From assembly GCA_023424995.1 (NCBI GenBank), contig JAFADH010000233.1, forward strand, positions 1-20,785: DNA of 20,785 bases, read 5' to 3'. A program made the position numbers and the translations under genes. This document shows positions 1-6,425 of the stretch, one piece after another (the first letter of the stretch is position 1; the number at the start of each line of letters is the position of its first letter). Source of the stretch: Bacillota bacterium (lineage in GTDB: Bacteria; Bacillota; Clostridia; Lachnospirales; Lachnospiraceae). The notes under the pieces were generated by a model. It worked only from the letters and a program-made list of their open reading frames with translations, searched no databases and was not told the origin of the DNA.

Positions 1-106
1 GATATAATGTCGATAGACATTATATCAGTGCCGAACGCAGTGAGTGCACATCATCGATGGGAAGCATCGCTATCATATGAGCTTGCTCATATGATATAAT
101 GTCGAC
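1..106. repeat. Palindromic repeat element upstream of fliM, with partial second copy
   Basis: An 88-bp unit (16-103) is bounded by perfect 12-bp inverted repeats: GACATTATATCA at 16-27 and TGATATAATGTC at 92-103. The sequence GATATAATGTCGA at 1-13 recurs at 93-105, a 92-bp period, so the window seems to start inside the right end of a preceding copy. Inside are further perfect inverted repeats: 1-11 with 16-26 (GATA loop), CGATG/CATCG at 55-59 and 65-69, and TATCATATGAGC at 71-82 with its complement at 85-96. No coding sequence is evident. The structure resembles a dispersed intergenic REP- or MITE-like repeat; that is inference, because only one full copy is visible. It ends only a few bases before the fliM ribosome binding site. 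Confidence 0.6.
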
Positions 107-110
107 AGTA

Positions 111-116
111 GGGAGG
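111..116 (+). promoter_or_regulatory. Ribosome binding site of fliM
   Basis: GGGAGG lies 8 bases before the ATG at 125, just outside the palindromic repeat. Its nearness to the hairpins means their folding could affect access to it. Confidence 0.7.
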
Positions 117-124
117 TAATGTAA

Positions 125-1105
125 ATGGGCGATGTCCTATCCCAGAATGAGATAGATAATCTGCTTGCGGCGCTTTCCAGCGGTGAGCTTGATGCGGATG
201 ACTATAGGCAGACGACGGAAAAGCAGGTTAAGAATTACGATTTCGCCAGACCATCCAAGTTCTCCAAGGAACATCTGCGTACCATGAATATAATTTTTGA
301 GCATTATGCAAGGTTGCTTTCCACGAATCTTCCGGCTTACTTAAGAAAGAATGTTCAGGTAGAGGTGCTTAATTCGGAGGCGGTTACATATTCGGAATTT
401 TCCAATGCATTATCCAATCCGGTTTTGCTGGGTGTGATTGATTTTGCTCCCCTGGAGGGTAATATTATTATCGAGCTGGCGGATAATATCGGTTATACGA
501 TCGTTGACCGGATGCTGGGCGGAGGAGGATATCCACTGGAAAAGGTAAGGGATTTCTCCGAGATAGAATTGACGATCATTGAGCGTATTTTTAATATCTG
601 CACCAATCTGCTGCGGGAGCCCTGGGCGAATGTAATACAGCTTGCACCCCGGCTGCTGAGGATTGAGACGAACTCGCAGTTTGCCCAGATTATATCTCCC
701 AGCGAGATGATTTCACTTATAACACTTAATATAAAGATCGGTAACATTGAAGGAATGATGAATATCTGTCTTCCCTATGTCTGCCTTGAAAAAGTAATTG
801 ATAAGCTGAATACAAAATACTGGTATTCCACGATGCAGCTTACCGATGATAAATCCTATCAGGATATCATTGAGATCGCAATATCCAGAGCAAGAGTTCC
901 CATACGGGCGGTGCTTGGTAAAAGCACCATATCCGTTAATGATTTCATGAATATGCAAAAGGGAGACATTATAAGGCTTAATTCCAAAATAGAAGATGAA
1001 TTAACCGTCTATGTCGGTAATCTGAATAAATTTACCGCTCTCCCGGGTGCCGCTTCAGGCTCTTATGCGGTAAAAATTTCATCAATAATTCGCGGAGAGG
1101 AGTAA
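125..1105 (+). CDS. fliM: Flagellar motor switch protein FliM
   Basis: FliM forms the middle tier of the cytoplasmic C-ring and receives CheY-P to switch rotation direction. The N-terminus has the conserved CheY-docking peptide (LSQNEIDNLL, residues about 5-14). It is followed by the CheC-like middle domain, with the glycine-rich stretch MLGGGG near residue 130, and a C-terminal SpoA (FliN-like) domain. The length of 326 residues is normal for the family (about 330). The ATG at 125 has a good GGGAGG site. The gene opens the visible part of the operon, and fliY follows after 6 bases. The family-typical ends and the neighbouring fliY make the identification secure. Confidence 0.97.
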   Translation: MGDVLSQNEIDNLLAALSSGELDADDYRQTTEKQVKNYDFARPSKFSKEHLRTMNIIFEHYARLLSTNLPAYLRKNVQVEVLNSEAVTYSEFSNALSNPVLLGVIDFAPLEGNIIIELADNIGYTIVDRMLGGGGYPLEKVRDFSEIELTIIERIFNICTNLLREPWANVIQLAPRLLRIETNSQFAQIISPSEMISLITLNIKIGNIEGMMNICLPYVCLEKVIDKLNTKYWYSTMQLTDDKSYQDIIEIAISRARVPIRAVLGKSTISVNDFMNMQKGDIIRLNSKIEDELTVYVGNLNKFTALPGAASGSYAVKISSIIRGEE

Positions 1106-1111
1106 CAGACT

Positions 1112-2281
1112 ATGGATGGTATGCTATCTCAGGAAGAGATAAATGCACTGTTAAACGGCATAAGTACAGATAATGCGACATCCGATACAACCAAGGAACA
1201 ATTAACCGATGCTGAGAAGGATGCGATTGGCGAAATATCCAATATCAGCATGGGAACAGCGGCGACAACACTATTTTCTTTAGTAAACCAAAGGGTCAAT
1301 ATAACAACTCCGGTTGTGGAATATGCGACCTGGAAGGATATTGTCAACAGCTATGACAGACCCTGTGTATTCATACAGATTTATTATGCGGACGGTCTTG
1401 ACGGCAATAATATACTGATTCTTAAGGAAAAGGATGTTAAGGTCATTACCGATCTGATGATGGGCGGGGACGGGACGAATATCGAGGGGGAATTGTCGGA
1501 CCTGCACTTATCTGCCATCAGTGAAGCCATGAATCAGATGATGGGCTCCGCGGCCACCTCCATCTCCTCTATGCTTGAGAAAAGAGTTAATATCAGCCCT
1601 CCCACCGCAACGGTGGTAGACCTGTATGAGCATATGAGCGGTGAAAATATTGCCAACTTCCTGAAAGAGGATTTTGTAAGAGTGTCCTTTCATATGGAGA
1701 TCGGCAATCTGGTAGACAGTGTTCTGATGCAGCTATATCCTTTTGAATTTGCAAGGGACCTGTATCGTCAATTTATACAAGCAACAACCATGGAGCCGGA
1801 TATTCCCACGCGTTCGAAGCCTGATCCGCAAAAACAGCCCCAGAATGCTCCCTCGGGCATTCCCGCTTCCAACGGATATAATGCACCGCAGCAGACGCCG
1901 CAGCCTGTGCAGCAGGGATTTAATCCCTATCAGCAGACGATGCCCGGCCAGATGCCTTATATTATGCCCGCCATGCAGGATGTGAATGTTCAGCCGGTGC
2001 AATTTGCACCTTTCACTCCGGCGATGCAGAATGTGGTACAGCCTGAGAATATCGACCTTTTGATGGATGTTCCTCTGGAGGTCACCGTGGAATTGGGAAG
2101 AACCAGCAAATCCATCAAGGAGATACTGGATTTCTCTCCGGGAACCATCATCGAGCTGAACCGGCTTGCGGGAGAGCCGATTGATGTACTGGTGAACGGC
2201 AAGTTCGTAGCCAAGGGTGAGGTTGTAGTCATGGAAGAAGCATTCGGTATCCGCGTGACTGAGATCATCAAGCAGAAATAA
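1112..2281 (+). CDS. fliY: Flagellar motor switch phosphatase FliY
   Basis: FliY replaces FliN in Firmicutes: it is a C-ring component that also dephosphorylates CheY-P. A CheY-docking peptide opens the protein (LSQEEINALL, residues 5-14). A CheC/CheX-type phosphatase domain follows, with both active-site helices intact: D37, E41 and N44 in the first, and the S-A-I-S-E-A-M-N stretch (SxxxExxN) in the second. Residues about 228-310 are a Pro/Gln/Met-rich low-complexity linker, and about 312-386 form the C-terminal SpoA/FliN domain. At 389 residues it is within the usual FliY range. The ATG at 1112 has GGAGAGGAG just before it, overlapping the end of fliM. It lies between fliM and cheY as in Bacillus. 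Confidence 0.96.
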   Translation: MDGMLSQEEINALLNGISTDNATSDTTKEQLTDAEKDAIGEISNISMGTAATTLFSLVNQRVNITTPVVEYATWKDIVNSYDRPCVFIQIYYADGLDGNNILILKEKDVKVITDLMMGGDGTNIEGELSDLHLSAISEAMNQMMGSAATSISSMLEKRVNISPPTATVVDLYEHMSGENIANFLKEDFVRVSFHMEIGNLVDSVLMQLYPFEFARDLYRQFIQATTMEPDIPTRSKPDPQKQPQNAPSGIPASNGYNAPQQTPQPVQQGFNPYQQTMPGQMPYIMPAMQDVNVQPVQFAPFTPAMQNVVQPENIDLLMDVPLEVTVELGRTSKSIKEILDFSPGTIIELNRLAGEPIDVLVNGKFVAKGEVVVMEEAFGIRVTEIIKQK

Positions 2282-2339
2282 GCAGGAAGCAATAATTACA
2301 TGCATTATAGAAATAACAGAAGAAGATAGGAGAATGATT

Positions 2340-2702
2340 ATGGCAAAAAGTATTTTGATTTGCGATGATGCAGCATTTATGAGAATGATGATTAAGGATA
2401 TCCTGACGAAGAACGGATATAACATTGCGGGAGAAGCGGAGAATGGTATAAAGGCAGTGGACAAATACCAGGAGACCAAGCCGGATCTTGTGATGATGGA
2501 TATCACCATGCCGGAGATGGACGGAATCCAGGCTCTTAAGAAAATAAAAGCAGCCGATCCCGGCGCCAATGTAATTATGTGTTCCGCTATGGGACAGCAG
2601 GCTATGGTTATTGAGTCCATTCAGTCGGGAGCAAAGGACTTCATCGTAAAACCGTTCCAGGCAGACAGAGTGCTGGAAGCTGTAAAGAAAGCAGTGGGTT
2701 GA
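2340..2702 (+). CDS. cheY: Chemotaxis response regulator CheY
   Basis: This is a single receiver-domain protein of 120 residues that carries phosphate from CheA to the motor. The acidic pocket D9/D10, the phospho-acceptor D54 (MMDITMP), the switch residue S82 and K104 (VKPF) are all present. No output domain follows. I place the start at the ATG at 2340, not the in-frame ATG at 2334: AGGAG at 2328-2332 is 7 bases from the former and only 1 base from the latter. The gap of 58 bases after fliY shows no clear promoter or terminator. Its position beside fliM/fliY supports CheY rather than another receiver protein. Confidence 0.95.
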   Translation: MAKSILICDDAAFMRMMIKDILTKNGYNIAGEAENGIKAVDKYQETKPDLVMMDITMPEMDGIQALKKIKAADPGANVIMCSAMGQQAMVIESIQSGAKDFIVKPFQADRVLEAVKKAVG

Positions 2703-2709
2703 TCAAGAA

Positions 2710-3156
2710 ATGCTTAAAACTATGTACATATGGTTATCGACATCTTCTTTTGACCAATTGAAAGAGGATCTGAATAATGGGACTGACAGTACGGTAGAAA
2801 GTGTTATGAATTCCAGCTCGACCTGGGACAGCTTTGTACAATTACTGGGGCTGGTCATATTGCTGATCGTAGTTCTGGCTGCTGCCTATTATACCACCAG
2901 ATTCGTCGGGGGCATAAAACAGGGGCAGCTAAGGAACAGCAATTTTGATGTGGTTGATGCTTACCGTATCGGTCCGAATAAGGTGATCCAGATTGTAAGG
3001 ATAGCAAATAAATACATAGTGATTGCGATAAGCAAGGATACCATCAGTTATATTACAGAATTAGAGGAATCCCAGGTTTATATCAGGGACCCGCAAAGTC
3101 CTGATAAGCAGTCCTTTAAGCAGACGCTTGAGAAATTACGTAATTTACATAAGTAA
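2710..3156 (+). CDS. fliO: Flagellar biosynthesis protein FliO
   Basis: FliO helps assemble the FliP ring of the flagellar export gate. The 148-residue protein has a short polar N-terminal part, one membrane segment (about residues 44-66, LLGLVILLIVVLAAAYY), and a basic, beta-rich cytoplasmic domain typical of FliO/FliZ (YRIGPNKVIQIVRIANKYIVI). FliO is poorly conserved in sequence; the identification rests on topology, size and its place directly before fliP. There is no clear Shine-Dalgarno before the ATG at 2710, and an in-frame ATG at 2722 is an alternative, so the start is uncertain. It begins 7 bases after cheY, suggesting coupled translation. Confidence 0.9.
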   Translation: MLKTMYIWLSTSSFDQLKEDLNNGTDSTVESVMNSSSTWDSFVQLLGLVILLIVVLAAAYYTTRFVGGIKQGQLRNSNFDVVDAYRIGPNKVIQIVRIANKYIVIAISKDTISYITELEESQVYIRDPQSPDKQSFKQTLEKLRNLHK

Positions 3157-3168
3157 AGGTTGGTATTC

Positions 3169-4005
3169 ATGAATACGAAGTATAGTAAATGCTTAAGAAA
3201 AAAGCCGGCAGTCATCCTGTTATTGCTGACGGTATGTATATTAGCCTTTGTGAAAGGAACCCCCGCTTATGCGACTACCGTTCAGGATACCATCCGTGAT
3301 GCCTCCCGGGAAGACGGTAATAATCTCAGCGGCGCATTAGGACCCTTGCAGTTTTCATTAAATACGGAGGAAGACGAGAACAGCTTATCCTCGACCCTGC
3401 AGATTCTGATGGTTCTGACCGTTATCAGCCTGGCACCTTCCATACTGATTATGGTCACGTCATTTACCAGGATCATAATCATACTGCATTTTGTCAGATC
3501 GGCTCTTGGCATGCAGACTACGCCGCCGAATCAGGTGCTGATCGGACTTGCATTGTTTCTGACCTTCTTTATTATGTCTCCGGTATTTACGAAGGTGAAT
3601 ACGGAAGCATTAAAGCCTCTCTCCGCCGGTGAGATATCCGTGGAGGAAGCATGGGATGCGGGAATTGCTCCCATCAAGGAATTCATGGTGGAACAGACGA
3701 AGGCGAAGGATCTGAGGCTGTTTTTGGATATTGCCGAGATAAGTACTGTTAATGACCTGGAGGACATTCCTATTACCGTTGCAATCCCGGCGTTTATTAT
3801 CAGTGAGCTGCGGATAGCCTTTATTATTGGTTTTATCATATACATTCCGTTTATTGTTATTGATATGGTAGTAGCATCGACTCTTATGTCCATGGGTATG
3901 ATGATGCTGCCGCCGACCACCATATCCACACCGTTTAAAATCCTGTTATTTGTCATAGCAGACGGTTGGAATCTTGTTATTGGGTCGGTTGTTAAATTGT
4001 TTTAA
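3169..4005 (+). CDS. fliP: Flagellar export gate protein FliP
   Basis: FliP forms the core pore of the flagellar type III export gate. The N-terminus has a cleavable-type signal peptide: a basic start (CLRKKP), a hydrophobic core and a probable cut after AYA near residue 36. The mature part has the family's paired membrane segments and conserved stretches such as MVTSFTRIIIILHFVRSALG, QTTPPNQVLIGLALFLTFF and the C-terminal MGMMMLPPTTISTPFKILLF. At 278 residues the length suits a FliP with a leader. I choose the ATG at 3169 because AAAGG at 3155-3159 is 9 bases upstream; the in-frame TTG at 3160 abuts that site and is unlikely. fliQ follows after 14 bases. Confidence 0.96.
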   Translation: MNTKYSKCLRKKPAVILLLLTVCILAFVKGTPAYATTVQDTIRDASREDGNNLSGALGPLQFSLNTEEDENSLSSTLQILMVLTVISLAPSILIMVTSFTRIIIILHFVRSALGMQTTPPNQVLIGLALFLTFFIMSPVFTKVNTEALKPLSAGEISVEEAWDAGIAPIKEFMVEQTKAKDLRLFLDIAEISTVNDLEDIPITVAIPAFIISELRIAFIIGFIIYIPFIVIDMVVASTLMSMGMMMLPPTTISTPFKILLFVIADGWNLVIGSVVKLF

Positions 4006-4019
4006 CAAGGAGGTACGGT

Positions 4020-4295
4020 GTGAACGAAAATATCGTCATTGATATTATGAGAGAAGCTCTATACATAATACTTAAGACCTCCGCTCCCATGCTGCTGGCT
4101 TCCCTGGCGGTAGGATTAATCGTCAGTATTCTCCAGACCATTACTTCAATCCAGGAACAAACCCTCACTTTTGTTCCCAAGGTTGTGGCTGTGTTTTTTA
4201 TTTTAATGCTATGTGGGAGCTGGATATTGAACACCGTTCGGGAGTACATGGTGGGATTATATTCTAATTTCAGCTACTTCATTAGTAATTTATGA
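4020..4295 (+). CDS. fliQ: Flagellar export gate protein FliQ
   Basis: FliQ packs around the FliP/FliR core of the export gate. The 91-residue protein has two membrane segments (about residues 15-38 and 50-72) separated by the conserved loop TSIQEQTLTFVPK, which is diagnostic of FliQ. It starts with GTG at 4020, supported by a strong AAGGAGGT site at 4007-4014. Its stop codon overlaps the start of fliR (ATGA), a typical sign of coupled translation. Length matches the usual 89-90 residues. Confidence 0.96.
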   Translation: MNENIVIDIMREALYIILKTSAPMLLASLAVGLIVSILQTITSIQEQTLTFVPKVVAVFFILMLCGSWILNTVREYMVGLYSNFSYFISNL

Positions 4296-5062
4296 CATTT
4301 ACAATTGAAAATTTTGATGTCTTTTTATTGATATTAGTGAGGATCACCGGTTTTATCTATACGGCTCCTTTTTTTTCGTTATCCAATGTACCGTTTCGTG
4401 TTAAAACGGGCTTCAGTATCTTTTTAACAGCGATCATTTTCTACACAGTATCGTATACAACGCCGGAATATGATAATGTGATCCAATTTGCAGTTCTTAT
4501 TGTCAGCGAAGCCCTTGCCGGTGCGATCATGGGCTTTTTTGCAAATATAGCATACCGGATTATAGCTTTTGCAGGACAATTCATCGATATGGAGATAGGC
4601 TTTTCCATGGTCAGCCAGTTTGACCCGACAACATCGATCCAGACAACGATCACTGCGAATTTTTACGGCTATGCAATCCTGTTAATGATGATGATTACAA
4701 ATCTCCATCACCATTTCCTGAAAGCGGTCATTGATTCCTTTCAGGTGGCGGGAGTGGGTGAAGTGAGGATCGATCCGGCTTCCTATCAGCTGATGGCACG
4801 GTTTATCACGGATTACTTTATCATAGGCTTTCGTATTGTGCTGCCGGTATTCGCATCCATTCTGATCGTTAATACGATCCTGGCAATTTTAGCTAAGATT
4901 GCACCGCAGATGAATATGTTTGTGATCGGGATGCAGATTAAGATTTTCGTAGGGTTATTTGTAATGCTTCTGGTGGTGGAGATGATACCCTCTGTTGCAG
5001 ATTTTATATTCAAAGAGATGTTTTCACTGATGAAAGCTTCACTGGAATACCTGCGGGAGTGA
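4292..5062 (+). CDS. fliR: Flagellar export gate protein FliR
   Basis: FliR completes the FliP5-FliQ4-FliR1 export core. The 256-residue protein is very hydrophobic with about six membrane segments. It has family stretches such as the N-terminal LLILVRITGFIYTAPFFS, GQFIDMEIGFSMVSQFDP and the later APQMNMFVIGMQIKIFVGL. The ATG at 4292 overlaps the fliQ stop, and no separate Shine-Dalgarno is visible, so it probably relies on ribosomes finishing fliQ. flhB follows closely. Confidence 0.96.
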   Translation: MTFTIENFDVFLLILVRITGFIYTAPFFSLSNVPFRVKTGFSIFLTAIIFYTVSYTTPEYDNVIQFAVLIVSEALAGAIMGFFANIAYRIIAFAGQFIDMEIGFSMVSQFDPTTSIQTTITANFYGYAILLMMMITNLHHHFLKAVIDSFQVAGVGEVRIDPASYQLMARFITDYFIIGFRIVLPVFASILIVNTILAILAKIAPQMNMFVIGMQIKIFVGLFVMLLVVEMIPSVADFIFKEMFSLMKASLEYLRE

Positions 5063-5073
5063 AGGTCAGGTTA

Positions 5074-5142
5074 ATGAGAGGTATGGATTGGCGTCCGTGC
5101 GGGAAAAGCCTGCCGGAGATGAAAGGTATCGGTTCAGTATGA
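5074..5142 (+). other. Possible 22-codon leader reading frame before flhB
   Basis: An ATG at 5074 follows GAAGGTCAGG (5061-5070) and reads 22 codons to a TGA at 5140-5142, which overlaps the ATG at 5139 of flhB in the ATGA arrangement. If translated, it would carry ribosomes from the fliR end to the flhB start. The peptide has no recognisable domain. It could be chance, particularly if flhB really starts at the TTG at 5088. Confidence 0.3.
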
Positions 5143-6269
5143 TAAAGTCAGATCAAATACAGGATGCAGCTTATGGGCTTTCGTATAATCTTCAGTATTT
5201 TGCGGACGGACCGGATAAGACGGAAGAGCCTACCGCGAAGAAACTGCACGATGCAAGGACGGAGGGGCAGGTCGCCAAAAGCAATGAATTGATTACCGCC
5301 TCCGGTCTGGCGACATTATTTATTGTATTGAAGCTGTTCGCAGGATATGTCGGTAATAAGCTTGTTGATACCTATACCAGGTATTTACAGTTGACAGAGA
5401 CCCTGGCGAAGGAGGATATGACGATTCCCATTGTTTCGTCCCTGTTATCCGATGCGTTGCTGACCATCCTGCTTATATGTCTGCCTGTGTTTGTTACAGC
5501 TATGCTCGTCGCTGTTATCGTAGTACTGTTCCAGGTAAAATGGGAGATATCCTTAAAGCCCATGATGCCGAAATTCAATAAGATAAATCCGGTAAACGGC
5601 TTTAAACGGATTCTGTCCAAGGATAAAATAGTTGAATTATTAATAGATATTATAAAGATTTTTATTATCTGTTACATTGCTTATACCACACTGAGGAAGG
5701 AATGGAGACTCCTGTATCAGATCTATGATATGAAGCTGGAACAGGCAGTTTTATTAATCGGAAAATTAGTCATCGACCTGGGATTAAGAATCAGTATGAT
5801 GTTTTTGATCGTTGGGGTAGGAGATTACATATATCAGAAGCTAAAATTCAGAAAAGATATGAGGATGTCCAAGCAGGAAGTAAAGGATGAATTTAAGAAC
5901 AGTGAAGGAGATCCCCAGATTAAGAGCAAGGTCAGGCAAAGGATGCGTGAAGTATCCATGCGCCGGATGATGCAGAACCTGCCGAAGGCGGATGTTGTCA
6001 TTACGAATCCGACCCACCTGGCCGCAGCGATTCAATATGACAAGGAAGCAAGCGATGCTCCGGTACTGATAGCCAAAGGAGCCGACCATCTGGCTGAGAA
6101 GATAAAAGAGGCCGCCAGAGAGTATGACATAGAGATCGTTGAGAACAAGCCCCTTGCCAGAATGCTGTATTATAACGTGGAGGTAGGAGCGGAGGTACCG
6201 CCGGAGCTATATCAGATGACGGCGGAGGTTCTCGCTTATGTATACGGTCTTAAGAATAAGGCGGTATAG
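5139..6269 (+). CDS. flhB: Flagellar export switch protein FlhB
   Basis: FlhB sets substrate specificity of the export apparatus by cleaving itself. The N-terminal signature (YNLQYFADGPDKTEEPTAKK) precedes four membrane segments and a basic cytoplasmic domain with the autocleavage motif NPTH (Asn codon at 6006-6008). The start is ambiguous. The ATG at 5139 gives 376 residues and the short leader usual for the family; it overlaps the stop (ATGA) of a 22-codon reading frame at 5074-5142. A TTG at 5088 with AGAGG six bases upstream would add 17 residues. I prefer 5139 on family length. Function is certain, the first residue is not. Confidence 0.95.
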   Translation: MIKSDQIQDAAYGLSYNLQYFADGPDKTEEPTAKKLHDARTEGQVAKSNELITASGLATLFIVLKLFAGYVGNKLVDTYTRYLQLTETLAKEDMTIPIVSSLLSDALLTILLICLPVFVTAMLVAVIVVLFQVKWEISLKPMMPKFNKINPVNGFKRILSKDKIVELLIDIIKIFIICYIAYTTLRKEWRLLYQIYDMKLEQAVLLIGKLVIDLGLRISMMFLIVGVGDYIYQKLKFRKDMRMSKQEVKDEFKNSEGDPQIKSKVRQRMREVSMRRMMQNLPKADVVITNPTHLAAAIQYDKEASDAPVLIAKGADHLAEKIKEAAREYDIEIVENKPLARMLYYNVEVGAEVPPELYQMTAEVLAYVYGLKNKAV

Positions 6270-6305
6270 AAGCAATAAAGTACCCGTATGCAGAATATGG
6301 GAATA

Positions 6306-6334
6306 TTGATGCAACGCGGGAAAACAGTTATAAT
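6306..6334 (+). promoter_or_regulatory. Candidate sigma-A-type promoter before flhA
   Basis: TTGATG at 6306-6311 and a perfect TATAAT at 6329-6334 are separated by exactly 17 bases. The -35 matches TTGACA at four of six positions. The site lies in the 156-base gap between flhB and flhA, by far the largest in the first half of the window, and would start transcription about 85 bases before flhA. This is prediction from consensus only. Confidence 0.5.
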
Positions 6335-6413
6335 TAAATAAGTTAAGACAGCGGTAAGCAGTGCCGGATATATGGATAGATACATCATCAAGGAAAAACA
6401 GGAATGACAGGTT

Positions 6414-6420
6414 GGGAGGT
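6414..6420 (+). promoter_or_regulatory. Ribosome binding site of flhA
   Basis: GGGAGGT lies 5 bases before the ATG at 6426 and fixes the start of flhA. Confidence 0.75.
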
Positions 6421-6425
6421 TTGGC

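Noticed and set aside
71..96. Perfect 12-bp inverted repeat considered as an intrinsic terminator
   Set aside because: The stem is AT-rich and no T-run follows it; it fits better as part of the palindromic repeat element.
1733..2620. Long open frame on the minus strand (295 codons) across fliY and cheY
   Set aside because: It lies opposite well-identified genes, crosses the intergenic gap, and shows no recognisable domain; it is a shadow of plus-strand codon use.
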